From CAVRZJ01 sp964594125 (GTDB taxonomy: Bacteria; Acidobacteriota; Thermoanaerobaculia; Thermoanaerobaculales; Thermoanaerobaculaceae), in assembly GCA_964594125.1 (NCBI GenBank), contig CAZQLL010000002.1, positions 164,064-228,063 on the forward strand: 64,000 nucleotides of DNA, written 5' to 3'. The translations under genes and the position numbers were made by a program. The notes beneath the pieces are model-generated. The model was not told where the DNA came from and searched no databases. It saw nothing but the letters and a program-made list of their open reading frames with translations. Position 1 is the stretch's first letter, and each line of letters opens with the position of its first letter. This document shows positions 36,714-46,316 of the stretch, in pieces.

Positions 36714-36737
36714 ACGCCACGGCGGCGCCGCCGGCGC

Positions 36738-36746
36738 TGCTATGCT
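36738..36746 (+). promoter_or_regulatory. Extended -10 promoter for the 36753 membrane protein
   Basis: TGCTATGCT, an extended -10 element (TGn + TATGCT), ends 6 nt before the GTG at 36753. No -35 box is obvious, as is common for extended -10 promoters. A leaderless mRNA is implied. Confidence 0.5.
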
Positions 36747-36752
36747 TGGCCC

Positions 36753-37679
36753 GTGTCCAGGGGAAACGACGTCCCGTCCGCGGGCCCGCCGGGTGTGACC
36801 GCCCCGCAGCGCCGGGACCGGGTTACGGTCCTTCTGGTCACGGCGTTCGAGGCGATGCGGCGCGTGTGGGAGGGGCCGCGCCAACCGCGGATGCTGGGCG
36901 GCCTGCTGACGGCCGCGTTCGTCATCTCGCTCGCGGGGATCGAGGCCGGACGGCAGGGGTGGCTCCCGGCAGGCGTCGCGGAGCTCCTCCCGCACAGCCA
37001 CTTCCGCGCCGTGGAGCTCGCGTTCACCTTGCTGCTCCTGTTCGAGGTGATCGGGGTGGTCTTCAGCCTTGCCCAGTCGGTGTCGGAGTCGGTGGGCAAG
37101 CAGTTCGAGATCTTCTCGCTCATCCTGCTGCGGCAGACGTTCGAGGAGCTCAGCGCCTTCCCGGAGCCGGTCTCCTGGGAGGAGGTTTCGCGCTCGCTCC
37201 TGCCGATGGCCTCGGACGCGGGCGGCGCACTGGCGGTGTTCGTTCTCGTCGGCGTCTTCTACCGCCTGCAGCGGCACCGGCCGATCACCGGCGACGCCGG
37301 CGAACAGGGGAGCTTCGTCGCGACCAAGAAGGCGATCGCCGTGCTCCTGCTGGTGTCGTTCGTCGTCATCGGCGTGACCGACCTCCGGCAAGCGCTCGCC
37401 GGCGGGCCGACGTTCAACTTCTTCGAGGCGTTCTACACGCTGCTCATCTTCACCGACATCCTGCTCGTGCTGGTGTCGCTGCGCTACAGCTCGACCTACC
37501 GGGTGGTGTTCCGCAACTCGGGGTTCGCCGCGGCGACGCTGTTCCTCCGCCTCGCACTGGGGGCGCCGGCCTACGTCAACGCTGCGGTCGGGGTCGCGGC
37601 AGCGCTTTTTGCATGCGCTTTGACGCTGGCCTACAACGCCTTCGGGGCGAGCTCCGAAGGCGCATCCCCGCGCGGGTGA
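36753..37679 (+). CDS. Polytopic membrane protein of unknown function
   Basis: 308 residues, GTG start 6 nt after an extended -10 box. After a polar 40-residue N-terminus there are six or seven hydrophobic helices, including MLGGLLTAAFVISLAGIEAG, VELAFTLLLLFEVIGVVFSL, GALAVFVLVGVFYRL, KAIAVLLLVSFVVIGVTDL, EAFYTLLIFTDILLVLVSL and a long final pair. A soluble loop (VSESVGKQFEIFSLILLRQTFEEL) and TYRVVFRNSGFAAATLFLRL are the most family-like segments. No transporter, kinase or enzyme motif is recognised. It follows mutM by 39 nt with its own promoter. Confidence 0.75.
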   Translation: MSRGNDVPSAGPPGVTAPQRRDRVTVLLVTAFEAMRRVWEGPRQPRMLGGLLTAAFVISLAGIEAGRQGWLPAGVAELLPHSHFRAVELAFTLLLLFEVIGVVFSLAQSVSESVGKQFEIFSLILLRQTFEELSAFPEPVSWEEVSRSLLPMASDAGGALAVFVLVGVFYRLQRHRPITGDAGEQGSFVATKKAIAVLLLVSFVVIGVTDLRQALAGGPTFNFFEAFYTLLIFTDILLVLVSLRYSSTYRVVFRNSGFAAATLFLRLALGAPAYVNAAVGVAAALFACALTLAYNAFGASSEGASPRG

Positions 37680-37769
37680 CCCGGTCGGTTGCGGCTCGGA
37701 GCGTGTGACGAAACCTCTTCATACGCTCTGACCCTCTGCTGGAGGGGAGGCCTCGCGACCTCCTCTGAA

Positions 37770-37790
37770 GCGCCGGAGTGGATCCGGCGC
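37770..37790. terminator. Hairpin between convergent genes
   Basis: GCGCCGGA / TCCGGCGC, an 8-bp perfect stem with a 5-nt loop, followed by CTTCGCCCC. It lies in the 207-bp gap between the membrane protein and the convergent CoA-transferase gene. Confidence 0.4.
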
Positions 37791-37804
37791 CTTCGCCCCG
37801 CGAT

Positions 37805-37886
37805 CGCCGGCGGCGCTGCCGGGCCGCCGAAGCGCTGCCGCTCGTGAAGATCTGCGTGCGCCGCGACGGCCTCCGAAAGTGGTAGA
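37805..37886 (-). repeat. 3'-flanking repeat element, copy 1
   Basis: The bases directly after the stop of the CoA-transferase gene (read on the minus strand) match those directly after the stop of NDH-2 (54970-55038): a shared CGGAGGCCG, GCGGCGC, CGCAGAT and AGCGGC(A/G) order over about 65 bp. Both copies abut the stop codon. Function unknown; a 3'-UTR or REP-type element is possible. Confidence 0.4.
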
Positions 37887-39020
37887 TCAGCGCAGGCCGA
37901 GCTCCTCCAGCACGGCGACCGTGTGCTCGCCGAGGCGCGGCGCCGGGCGCTCCGGGGTGCGGCCGAGCGAGGGGAGGAACGGGCCCGGCACCGGCTCGCT
38001 CCGGCCGGCGACCGCCAGCCCCTCGACCCAGCCGGCGTCGCGATAGAGGGGGTCGTGGCGGGCGGCGCGCAGGTCGTTGACCGGCGTCACCGGCAGCCCG
38101 AGCGGCGCGAGGAGCGCGAGCCACTCGCCGCGCGGCCGCGCGGAGAACGCCGCCTCGGCGGCGGCTGCTGCCGCCGCGCCGGCGGCGCCGCAGTCGAGGC
38201 CGGCGAGCGCGTGCTGCGGGATGCCGAGCGCCTGCGCCAGCTCGGCCCAGAACTTCGGCTCGACCGCGGCCACCGCCACCTCCTGCCCGTCCGAGCAGCG
38301 GTACAGGCGGTAGGCGGGGCAGCGGCCGGCGAGAATGGTGTCGCCCGTCCCCAGGCCGGCGGCGCCGCCGGCATCGTCGGCCCACGCCCAGAGGAGGAAC
38401 GGCAGCACCGCCTGCGCCAGCGGCTGCTCGACGTGCGCGCCGCGGCCGGTGCGCTCGCGGCGGTACAGCGCCGCCATCACCGCCGCGGCGGCCAGCATGC
38501 CGGCGGCGACGTCGGCGAGCTGGACGCGCGGGACGCCGCCGCCGAGGCGCTCGAGCAGCCCGGAGAGGGCGGCGAAATTGAGGTCGTGCGCCGCCTGGCG
38601 CGCGCGGGCGCCGGCGCTGCCGAACCCGGTCAGCGAGCACACCACCAGACGCGGGTTGCGCTCGCGGAGGCTCGCGACGCCGGCGCCCCAGCGCTCCATG
38701 GTGCCGGGACGAAAGCTCTCGACCAGCACGTCGGCTCGCGCCGCCATGGCGAGCAGGACCTCGACGCCGCGCTCCGCGCCGAGATCGAGCTCGACCGACT
38801 CGCAGCCGCGCAGCAGCGCGCGGAAGCCGGCGCCGACGCCGTCGACCAGCGGCGGCGCGTGCCGCATCAGGTCGCCGATGCCGGGCGCCTCGACCTTGAT
38901 GACGCGCGCGCCGAGGTCGGCGAGGGTGCGGGCGAGCAGCGCCCCCGGCAGCATGCGGGAGACGTCCACCACGGTGATGCCGGCCAGCGGCGCGGCGTCG
39001 TCGGGTCGTCGGTTCGTCAC
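37887..39020 (-). CDS. Class III (CaiB/BaiF) acyl-CoA transferase or alpha-methylacyl-CoA racemase
   Basis: 377 residues, GTG start after AGGAGG. The N-terminus PLAGITVVDVSRMLPGALLARTLADLGARVIKVE is diagnostic of the family. The catalytic Asp is in AAHDLNFAALSG. The HDLNF form and the order of motifs resemble alpha-methylacyl-CoA racemases more than CaiB transferases, but the sequence alone does not decide. It lies downstream of the thiolase and FadJ-like genes on the same strand, with 156 nt of GC-rich non-coding DNA between, consistent with a role in branched-chain or side-chain acyl-CoA breakdown. Confidence 0.85.
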   Translation of the reverse strand: MTNRRPDDAAPLAGITVVDVSRMLPGALLARTLADLGARVIKVEAPGIGDLMRHAPPLVDGVGAGFRALLRGCESVELDLGAERGVEVLLAMAARADVLVESFRPGTMERWGAGVASLRERNPRLVVCSLTGFGSAGARARQAAHDLNFAALSGLLERLGGGVPRVQLADVAAGMLAAAAVMAALYRRERTGRGAHVEQPLAQAVLPFLLWAWADDAGGAAGLGTGDTILAGRCPAYRLYRCSDGQEVAVAAVEPKFWAELAQALGIPQHALAGLDCGAAGAAAAAAAEAAFSARPRGEWLALLAPLGLPVTPVNDLRAARHDPLYRDAGWVEGLAVAGRSEPVPGPFLPSLGRTPERPAPRLGEHTVAVLEELGLR

Positions 39021-39176
39021 CTCACCACCTCCTGTGTGCCGGGGAACCCCGTGTCCGCGCAGCCAGCGAGCACGTGGGCCGGCCCCCCGTGCCCTGCCGG
39101 AGCGCGGACGCCCTCGCCCGGCGGAGACCTGGCCGGCGAGTGCGCCGGGCCTCCCGCCCGTTCGGAAGGACGGTCG

Positions 39177-41336
39177 TCATCGAGCCTGCGCGCCCCTTGG
39201 GTCGGAAGCCGCTCCGCCGGCAGCGGGGAAGAACGGGGTGCCGGCCGTGGCGCTCTCGAGAAGCGGCGGGGCGGGCGCGAAGCGCGCGCCGAGGCGGTCG
39301 GCGAGCGCCGCGAGGCGGCCGGTCACGGCGGCGGCGCCGGTCGCGTCGACGTGGTGAAACGGCCCGCCGCGAAACGGCGGGAACCCCAGCCCCAGCACGG
39401 CGCCGATGTCGCCGTCGCGCGGCGAGGCGATCACCCCCTCGGCGAGGCAGCGTGCCGCCTCGTTGACCATCACGAGCGCCATGCGCTCGGCGATCTCCGC
39501 GGGCGGCACGGCACGCCGCGCGCCGAGCCCGAGCGCGGTGTACGCGTCCCGGTTGGGCCGCTTGCCCGCCTTCCTGCCCGGCGGCGGGTAGACGTAGAAC
39601 CCGCGCCGGTTCTTGCGCCCCTTGAACCCCGCGGCGTGCAGCCGCGGCAGCAGCGGACTGGCCGCCATGCCGCGCTCGGCGAAGCGCGCGCCGAGGTCCT
39701 CGGCGACATGCGCCGCGACGTCGATCCCCACCTCGTCGATCAGCGCGACCGGTCCCACGGGGAAGCCGAAGTCCTTCAGCGCTCGATCGACCGCCTCGAT
39801 CGAGGCGCCCTCCTCGAGGAGCAGCATCGCCTCGTTGAGGTAGGCGGCGAGGATCCGCGTGGTGTAGAACCCAGGCGCGTCCCTGACGACGATCACGGTC
39901 TTCCCCTGCGCGACGGCGAAGGCGCGGGCGGTGGCGACCGCCCACGGCGCGGTGCGCGCGGCCACCACCAGCTCGAGCAGCGGCATCTTCGGCACCGGCG
40001 AGAAGTAATGCATGCCGAGCACCCGCTCGGGGTGGGCGGCGCCGGCGGCGATCGCGGCGATCGACAGCGCCGAGGTGTTGCTGGCGATCACCGCCGCCGG
40101 CGAGACCACCCCCTCGACCTCGGCGAGGACGCGCCGCTTCAGCGCGAGCTCCTCGAACACCGCCTCGACCACGAGGTCGCAGCCGGCGACCGCCGCGAGG
40201 TCGGTGGTCGGGTGGAGGCGCGAGAAGCGCACGTCGCGGTCGGTGCGGGTCAGCGCGCCCGAGCGCACCTGCTTCTCCAGGCCGGCGGCGATCGCCGCGA
40301 TGCCGGACGCCAGCGCCGCGTTCGCGATGTCCCGCATCACCACCGGGCACGCCGAGAGCGACACCGAGGCAACGCCGGCGCCCATGAGCCCGGCGCCGAG
40401 AACGGCGAGGCGCCGCACCGGCCGCGGCTCGCCCGGCGCCGGCGCCTTCTTGAGCGACTGCATCGCGTGGAACAGCCCGACCAGGTTGCGTCCCGGCGCC
40501 CCGGTGGCCAGGCGGCCGAACCACAACGCCTCGCGCTCGAGGCCGCGCTCGACGCCGTGCGCGAGCCCGACCGCCACGCACTCGAGCACGGCCGGCGGCG
40601 CCGGATAGAGGCCGCGCGTGCGCGCCGTCACCTGGCGGCGGGCCGCGCGCAGGATGAGCGCGCGCGCCGGCAGCGCCAGCGTCGCGCGCGCCGCCAGCGG
40701 CAGCGGCCGCCGCGCCAGTCTGCCCTCCGCCAGCAGTAGGGCGGCACGCGCTGCTGTCTCGGCGATCCCGCCGGGTGTCGTCAGCGCGTCGACGAGACCG
40801 AGACGGCGCGCCCGACGTGCGCGCACGCTCTTGCCGGTGAGCAGCAGCGGCAGCGCGGCGGTGAGCCCGAGACGGCGCGGCAGCCGCTGAGTGCCGCCGC
40901 CGGCGGGCAGCAGCCCGAGCGTCACCTCCGGCAGCGCCAGGACTGTGGCGGGGTCGTCGGAGGCGAGCAGGTAGTGGCACGCCAGCGCCACCTCGAGGCC
41001 GCCGCCGAGCGCCGCGCCGTGGATCGCCGCGACCACCGGCTTGGGGGAGGCGGCGATGCGCGAAAGCAGCGCGTTGCCGCGCCGCGACAGCGCCTCCACC
41101 TCGGCCGCCGACGCCATGCGCTCGAGCGCCTTGAGGTCGGCGCCACCGATGAACGTGTCGGCCTTGGCCGACGCGAGCACCGCCGCGCGCACCCCGGCGT
41201 CGGCGAGCACGGGCGCTACCTCCGCCTCGAACTCGTCGATCACCGCCGGGGAGAGCGTGTTGACCGGCGCGCCGGGGGCGTCGAAGGTGATCACCGCCAC
41301 CCTGTCGGCGCGCACTTCCGTGCGAAAAGAGCCCAT
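39177..41336 (-). CDS. fadJ: Fatty acid oxidation complex alpha subunit (enoyl-CoA hydratase / 3-hydroxyacyl-CoA dehydrogenase)
   Basis: 719 residues, ATG after GAGGAGG. N-terminal crotonase domain: FIGGADLKAL forms the oxyanion region; Glu115 in GGGLEVALA and Glu137 in LPEVTLG match the two catalytic glutamates. From about residue 305 the 3-hydroxyacyl-CoA dehydrogenase begins with VLGAGLMGAGVA; the catalytic His is in GMHYFSPVPKMPLLEL and the C-terminal domain has FKGRKNRRGFY. It hydrates enoyl-CoA and oxidises 3-hydroxyacyl-CoA. The thiolase gene lies 10 nt upstream, so the two form a trifunctional complex. FadB and FadJ are not separable here. Confidence 0.94.
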   Translation of the reverse strand: MGSFRTEVRADRVAVITFDAPGAPVNTLSPAVIDEFEAEVAPVLADAGVRAAVLASAKADTFIGGADLKALERMASAAEVEALSRRGNALLSRIAASPKPVVAAIHGAALGGGLEVALACHYLLASDDPATVLALPEVTLGLLPAGGGTQRLPRRLGLTAALPLLLTGKSVRARRARRLGLVDALTTPGGIAETAARAALLLAEGRLARRPLPLAARATLALPARALILRAARRQVTARTRGLYPAPPAVLECVAVGLAHGVERGLEREALWFGRLATGAPGRNLVGLFHAMQSLKKAPAPGEPRPVRRLAVLGAGLMGAGVASVSLSACPVVMRDIANAALASGIAAIAAGLEKQVRSGALTRTDRDVRFSRLHPTTDLAAVAGCDLVVEAVFEELALKRRVLAEVEGVVSPAAVIASNTSALSIAAIAAGAAHPERVLGMHYFSPVPKMPLLELVVAARTAPWAVATARAFAVAQGKTVIVVRDAPGFYTTRILAAYLNEAMLLLEEGASIEAVDRALKDFGFPVGPVALIDEVGIDVAAHVAEDLGARFAERGMAASPLLPRLHAAGFKGRKNRRGFYVYPPPGRKAGKRPNRDAYTALGLGARRAVPPAEIAERMALVMVNEAARCLAEGVIASPRDGDIGAVLGLGFPPFRGGPFHHVDATGAAAVTGRLAALADRLGARFAPAPPLLESATAGTPFFPAAGGAASDPRGAQAR

Positions 41337-41346
41337 GCCGTCCTCC

Positions 41347-42633
41347 TCAAGCGAGCTCGAGCGCGACCGCGATGCCGAGAGCGCCGCCCGCGCAGGCGGA
41401 GACCAGCCCGCGCGACCCGCCCTCGTGGCGCAGCCGGTGGCAGCAGGTGGTGAGCAGGCGGGTGCCGGTGGCGCCGAACGGGTGGCCCACCGCCAGCGAC
41501 CCGCCCCACGCGTTCAGGCGCGCGCGATCCACGGTGCCGACGGCGCCGCTGCGGCCGAGCCGCTCCCGGCACCAGCGCTCGTCGGCGAGCAGGCGCAGCA
41601 CCGCCAGCACCTGCGCCGCGAACGCCTCGTGGAGCTCGAAGGCGTCGACGTCGTCGAGGCGCCAGCCGGCCGCGTCGAGCGCCCGCGGAGCGGCGAACGC
41701 GGGACCCAGCAGCAGCTCCTCGCGCGGGTCCACCGCAACGGCGGCGGTGGCGCGCACGACCGCGAGCGGCGCGAGCCCGAGCGTGCTCGCGCGCCGCTCG
41801 CTCATCAGCAGCACCGCCGCGGCGCCGTCGGTCAGGAACGAGGCGTTGCCGGCGGTGACCGTGCCGAAGGTGCGGTCGAAAGCTGGCGGCAGCGTCGCGA
41901 GCTTTTCGGGGATCGAGTCGCCGCGGATGCCGTTGTCGGCGGTCACCGCGGCGAAGCGTGGTGGCGGGTACGCTGGCACGATCTGGCGCGCCAGCAGGCC
42001 CGCGGCGGCCGCCTCCGCGGCGCGCCGGTGCGACGCGGCGGCGTACTCGTCCTGCTCGGCGCGGGAGATCCCGAGGCGCTTGGCGAGCCGCTCGCAGGTC
42101 TGCCCCATCGTCTCGCCTGTCGAAAACTCGGCGATCGCCGGCGCCTCGGGCAGCAGGTCGGAGGGCCGGAGGCCGGCGAGGAGCTTCAGCTTCGCCGCCG
42201 CACCGCGCGCCTTCTGCGCCAGGATCAGCCGTCGCCGCACCGCGCGCTGGAAGCGGATCGGCGCGTCGGAGAGCGTGTCGACGCCGGCGGCGATCGCCAC
42301 GTCGCACGCCCCGCAGGCGATCGCGCGGGAGGCGTCGACGAACGCCTGCAGCGACGACACGCACGCCATCGTCACGGTGTGGGCGACGCAGGTCTGCGGC
42401 AGCCCCGAGCCGAGCACGACCTCGCGGGCGAGGTTGGTGGTGCGGGGGTCCTGCAGCACCGTGCCGAGCACCAGCAGCTCGACCGCCGCGGGGTCGATCC
42501 CGGTGCGGTGCAGCAGGCCGGCGACCGCCATGCGGCCGAGGTCGTAGGCGGAGAGGTCGACGAAGTCGGTACCGGAGCGCAGGAACGGCGTACGGCAGCC
42601 CTCCACCACGACGGCGCGCGGGTTGGCGCTCAT
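41347..42633 (-). CDS. fadI: Acetyl-CoA acetyltransferase / 3-ketoacyl-CoA thiolase (FadI-like)
   Basis: 428 residues. The start is the ATG at 42633; a GTG 6 nt upstream overlaps the ribosome binding site GGAGG and is rejected. The nucleophilic Cys91 is in TVTMACVSS. The C-terminal motifs NAWGGSLAVGHPFGATG and SACAGGALG provide the second His and Cys. ELHEAFAAQVL is also family-typical. It cleaves 3-ketoacyl-CoA in the last step of beta-oxidation. On the minus strand TAGAAT (42657-42652) precedes it at a distance suiting a promoter. It opens the operon thiolase-fadJ. Confidence 0.94.
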   Translation of the reverse strand: MSANPRAVVVEGCRTPFLRSGTDFVDLSAYDLGRMAVAGLLHRTGIDPAAVELLVLGTVLQDPRTTNLAREVVLGSGLPQTCVAHTVTMACVSSLQAFVDASRAIACGACDVAIAAGVDTLSDAPIRFQRAVRRRLILAQKARGAAAKLKLLAGLRPSDLLPEAPAIAEFSTGETMGQTCERLAKRLGISRAEQDEYAAASHRRAAEAAAAGLLARQIVPAYPPPRFAAVTADNGIRGDSIPEKLATLPPAFDRTFGTVTAGNASFLTDGAAAVLLMSERRASTLGLAPLAVVRATAAVAVDPREELLLGPAFAAPRALDAAGWRLDDVDAFELHEAFAAQVLAVLRLLADERWCRERLGRSGAVGTVDRARLNAWGGSLAVGHPFGATGTRLLTTCCHRLRHEGGSRGLVSACAGGALGIAVALELA

Positions 42634-42770
42634 GGGCACCTCCGTGCCATCATTCTAGCCGCCAACGGCGGCGACACGAGCGTTGGAGCGCCGCAGCGCG
42701 GCACCGCGCGATCCAGCGGCCGCAGGGCGAGGCGCGGCGCCGCCGGCGCGGCGCGGGAGGACGGAAGACG

Positions 42771-45700
42771 ATGCATGACCTGATGACACCGCACCACGCA
42801 CGGCGCCTCGCGGCGGCCGTGGTCATGCTGGCGATGCTCACCGCGGCCGGCGCGGCGGCCGCGAACGGCGCGACGGGCCGCGGCGCCGCGGCCGGTCTTG
42901 CGTTCGTTCCCGACGTCGGCCGGGTTGCCGGCGGCGCCCGCTTCGTCGCCCACACGGCGGACGGCGCGGTGCTCGTTGCGGCGGACGGCATCCTGCTGGC
43001 GCCCCGCGACGCCGCCGCACCGGCGCTGCGCGTCGCGTTCGCCGGCAGCGACCCGGGAGTCGAGGTTGCGGGGGTCGCGACGCTCCCTGGCCGCGTCAAC
43101 TTCCTCGTCGGCGGCGATCCGGCGCACTGGCGGCGCGACGTGCCGACCTACGCGGGGGTGGCGTGGCGCGGGCTGTGGCGCGGTGTCGACCTCGAGCTCG
43201 CAGGCGCCGGCGGCGCGCTCAAGGCGACCTACACCGTCGCGCCCGGCGCCGACCCCGGCGCGATCCGCTGGCGCTACGACGGCGCCGCGAGCGTCGCCGT
43301 GACGCCGGCTGGCGACCTCGCGATCCGTGTCGGCGCTCGCACGGTGAGCGACGCGGCGCCGGTGGCGTGGCAGGAGACCGCCGGCGGCCGCCGCGGCGTG
43401 ACGGTGGCGTACGCGCTTGCGGGCGACGGCACGGCGTCGTTCGCCACGGGGCCCTTCGACCCGGAGCTGCCGCTGGTGATCGACCCGCACCTCGTCTACG
43501 CGACGCTGATCGGCGGCGCGGACGTCGACGAAGGGCGCGACATCGCGGTGGATGCGGCGGGGAACGTCTTCATCACGGGCGCCACGCGCTCAGCCGCGAT
43601 GCCCGGCGCCGGGCCGCCGCAGCCCGCGTACGCCGGCCCGGTTGCCGGCGCGAGCTTCGGCGACGCCTTCGTCGCCAAGCTCAACGCCGCGGGCGACACT
43701 CTCCTCTTCATGACCTACCTCGGCGGAAACGGCGACGATGTGGCCGACGCCATCGCGGTCGATCAGGATGGCGCCGTGTACGTCACCGGCATGACGCGGT
43801 CGGCCGACTTTCCCGTCGTCAATGCGCTGCAGGCCGCTCCGGGCGGCCAGGCGTGCGCGGCGCCGCCGTGCAGCGACGCGTTCGTGGCCAAGCTCAACGC
43901 CGCCGGCAATGGGCTGGTCTTCTCCACCTACCTCGGCGGCGCGCACAACGAAGACGGCGGCCTGCTGGACCTCGGCGCCCGCACGGCGGCGCTCGGCATC
44001 GCGCTCGACGGCGCCCGCAACGTCGTCGTGACCGGGGTGACCGAGTCGGACGGCTTCCCGACGCCGAAAGGCGCGTTCACCGCGCGCGCGGGCGGCGCCG
44101 ACGCCTTCGTCGCCAAGCTGCGGTGGGACGGCCAGGCGTTGCTCTACGGCACGCTGCTCGGAGGCGCGGCCGCCGAGTACAGCGGCGACGTCGCCTGCGA
44201 CGCGCTCGGCGCCTGCATCGTGACGGGCTCCACATCGTCGAGCGCGTTCCCGACAAAAAACGCCGTGCAGCCGGCGCTCGCCGGCGCGACCGATGCCTTC
44301 GTGGCGAAGCTCGACACGACGGCGAGCGGCGCGGCGTCGCTCCTCTGGTCGACGTACTACGGCGGCGACGGCGCCGACTACGCGCTCGCCCTCGCGCTCG
44401 ACGCCGCCGGCAACCCGACGATCGCGGGGCATACGCTGTCGCTCGACCTGCCCGTGCCGGGCGGGTATCAGACCGCCAACCGCAGCGCCGGGTCGGCGAC
44501 GCCGCGCGACGCCTTCCTCGCCACGCTCGCGGCGAGCGGCGCGGCGTTGCGCTACGGCACCTACTTCGGCGGCAGCGACGCCGACCTCGCCTACGCGGTC
44601 GATGCGGCCGCCGGCGGTCAGGTCTTCGTCGCCGGCCGCACCTACTCCGCCGACCTGCCCGCGCGCAGCGCGTGGCAGTCGGCGCTCGGCGGCGCCTCGG
44701 ACATCCTCGTTGCGGCGTTCGACCCGACGAAGACCGGCTCCGCCTCGCTGCTCTCTTCGACCTACCTCGGCGGCGCCGCGGGCGACGTCGCCTACGGGCT
44801 CGCCGCGGGAGCGCAGGGCGAGGCGTACGTCGTCGGCGCCACCAGCGGCGCCTCGGGAGACTCGTTCCCGATCCACCGCACGCTGGGTCCGAACGGCGCC
44901 TCGACCGGGGTGCTGGTCGCCAAGCTCGACCCGCGGCTGCAGTACTGGGTGCCGGTCGCCAGCCGCGCCGCCGGCGCCAAGGGGAGCCAGTGGCGCACCG
45001 ACCTCGGCGTCCACAACGGCGGCGGCGACACAGCGTCGCTCTCGCTCCGCCTCGTCGCCGGGACGGCGTCGTATACCGACACCGCCACCGTCGCCGCCGG
45101 TGGCGTCGGCGTGCTCACCGACGTCGTAGGCCGGCTGAAGTTCACCGGCAGCGGCGCCATCGAGGTGCTCTCGACGGTGCCGGTGCGGCTCACCTCGCGG
45201 ACGTACAACCTGATCGCCGCCGACGCATCGTGCTACCCGGGCGGCACGTTCGGCCAGAGCTACGACCCGGTGGCGGCCGAGCAGGGGCTGCGCGCAGGGC
45301 AGTCCGCCTGGCTTCCGCAGCTCGCGGAGACGTCGGCGTACCGCACCAACCTCGCCTTCACCAACACCGGCCGTCGCCCCGCGTCGTTGACGGTCGTCCT
45401 CTACGACGGCGCCGGCACGTTCCTCAAGAGCTACGTGCTCGCCGTCGCGGCGGGCGGCCTCGCTCTCGACGCCCAGCCGTTCCTGCGCCGCGCCGGCAAG
45501 AGCAACCTGCAGCGCGCGTATGCGCGCGTGTTCGTGGACACCGGCTACGGCGTCGTGGCGTCGGCGTCGGTGATCGACTACGTCACCAACGACCCGACTA
45601 CGATCACGATGATCCCGATCGGTTTCGAGACCGACGCCGCCTGGATCCCGGTCGCGAGCCGCGCCGCCGGCGCGAACAAGAGCGTTTGGCGGTCTGACCT

Positions 45701-46316
45701 GGGGCTGCTCAACCCGTCGACGCTGGCGGCCAACGTCACGCTGCGCTTCCGCACCGGCGGCAAGGAGTACGCCAACACCGCGCTGGTGGCGCCGATGTCG
45801 CAGTCGGTCCTCACCGACGTGATCGGGGCCATCCCGGCGGCGGGCTCCGGCTCGCTCGAGGTCGACGCCACGCGCAGCCTCGTCGTCACCTCGCGCACCT
45901 ACAACCTGATCGCGAGCGCCGCGGCCTGCTTCCCGCAGGGGACGCTGGGGCAGGGCTACCCGACCGCCGAGCAGACAACGGCGCTCGCCGCGGGCGAGAC
46001 CGGGTGGCTGGTCGGCCTGGCCGAGACCGCCGCCTATCGCACAAATATCTCGCTCACGAATGCCGGCGCGGCCGCGGCCACCGCCACGGTGACGCTCGTC
46101 GGCGGCGCCGGCCAGACGCTCGGCAGCTACGCCGTGTCGCTCGCGCCGGGCGAGATGAAGCAGGAAAACCGCCCGTTCTTCGCCCGCGGCGGCCAGACCA
46201 ACATGCCGGCGGGCGCCGCGCGCGTGCAGGTCACGGCCGGCACCGGCGTCGTCGCCCTCGCCTCGGTCATCGACAACACCACCAACGACCCGACGACTGT
46301 GGCAGCGCAGTGGTAG
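42771..46316 (+). CDS. Secreted SBBP beta-propeller protein with duplicated C-terminal domain
   Basis: 1,181 residues, ATG after GGGAGGACGGAAGACG. A signal peptide is likely (RRLAAAVVMLAMLTAAGAAAANG). Residues about 40-230 resemble the domain that usually precedes SBBP repeats (AWRGLWRGVDLELAGAGGAL, ending FDPELPLVIDPHLVYATLIGG). Residues about 235-720 hold some nine SBBP repeats of about 50 residues: DAFVAKLNAAGDTLLFMTYL, GG...D.A.AIAVD..G.VYVTG.T.S.DFP. Two copies of a roughly 220-residue domain follow (starting near 725 and 957), each with (V/I)PVASRAAGA, W R(T/S)DLG, SRTYNLIA, TNDPTT. It is extracellular and probably binding or structural; no enzyme motif. Confidence 0.88.
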   Translation: MHDLMTPHHARRLAAAVVMLAMLTAAGAAAANGATGRGAAAGLAFVPDVGRVAGGARFVAHTADGAVLVAADGILLAPRDAAAPALRVAFAGSDPGVEVAGVATLPGRVNFLVGGDPAHWRRDVPTYAGVAWRGLWRGVDLELAGAGGALKATYTVAPGADPGAIRWRYDGAASVAVTPAGDLAIRVGARTVSDAAPVAWQETAGGRRGVTVAYALAGDGTASFATGPFDPELPLVIDPHLVYATLIGGADVDEGRDIAVDAAGNVFITGATRSAAMPGAGPPQPAYAGPVAGASFGDAFVAKLNAAGDTLLFMTYLGGNGDDVADAIAVDQDGAVYVTGMTRSADFPVVNALQAAPGGQACAAPPCSDAFVAKLNAAGNGLVFSTYLGGAHNEDGGLLDLGARTAALGIALDGARNVVVTGVTESDGFPTPKGAFTARAGGADAFVAKLRWDGQALLYGTLLGGAAAEYSGDVACDALGACIVTGSTSSSAFPTKNAVQPALAGATDAFVAKLDTTASGAASLLWSTYYGGDGADYALALALDAAGNPTIAGHTLSLDLPVPGGYQTANRSAGSATPRDAFLATLAASGAALRYGTYFGGSDADLAYAVDAAAGGQVFVAGRTYSADLPARSAWQSALGGASDILVAAFDPTKTGSASLLSSTYLGGAAGDVAYGLAAGAQGEAYVVGATSGASGDSFPIHRTLGPNGASTGVLVAKLDPRLQYWVPVASRAAGAKGSQWRTDLGVHNGGGDTASLSLRLVAGTASYTDTATVAAGGVGVLTDVVGRLKFTGSGAIEVLSTVPVRLTSRTYNLIAADASCYPGGTFGQSYDPVAAEQGLRAGQSAWLPQLAETSAYRTNLAFTNTGRRPASLTVVLYDGAGTFLKSYVLAVAAGGLALDAQPFLRRAGKSNLQRAYARVFVDTGYGVVASASVIDYVTNDPTTITMIPIGFETDAAWIPVASRAAGANKSVWRSDLGLLNPSTLAANVTLRFRTGGKEYANTALVAPMSQSVLTDVIGAIPAAGSGSLEVDATRSLVVTSRTYNLIASAAACFPQGTLGQGYPTAEQTTALAAGETGWLVGLAETAAYRTNISLTNAGAAAATATVTLVGGAGQTLGSYAVSLAPGEMKQENRPFFARGGQTNMPAGAARVQVTAGTGVVALASVIDNTTNDPTTVAAQW

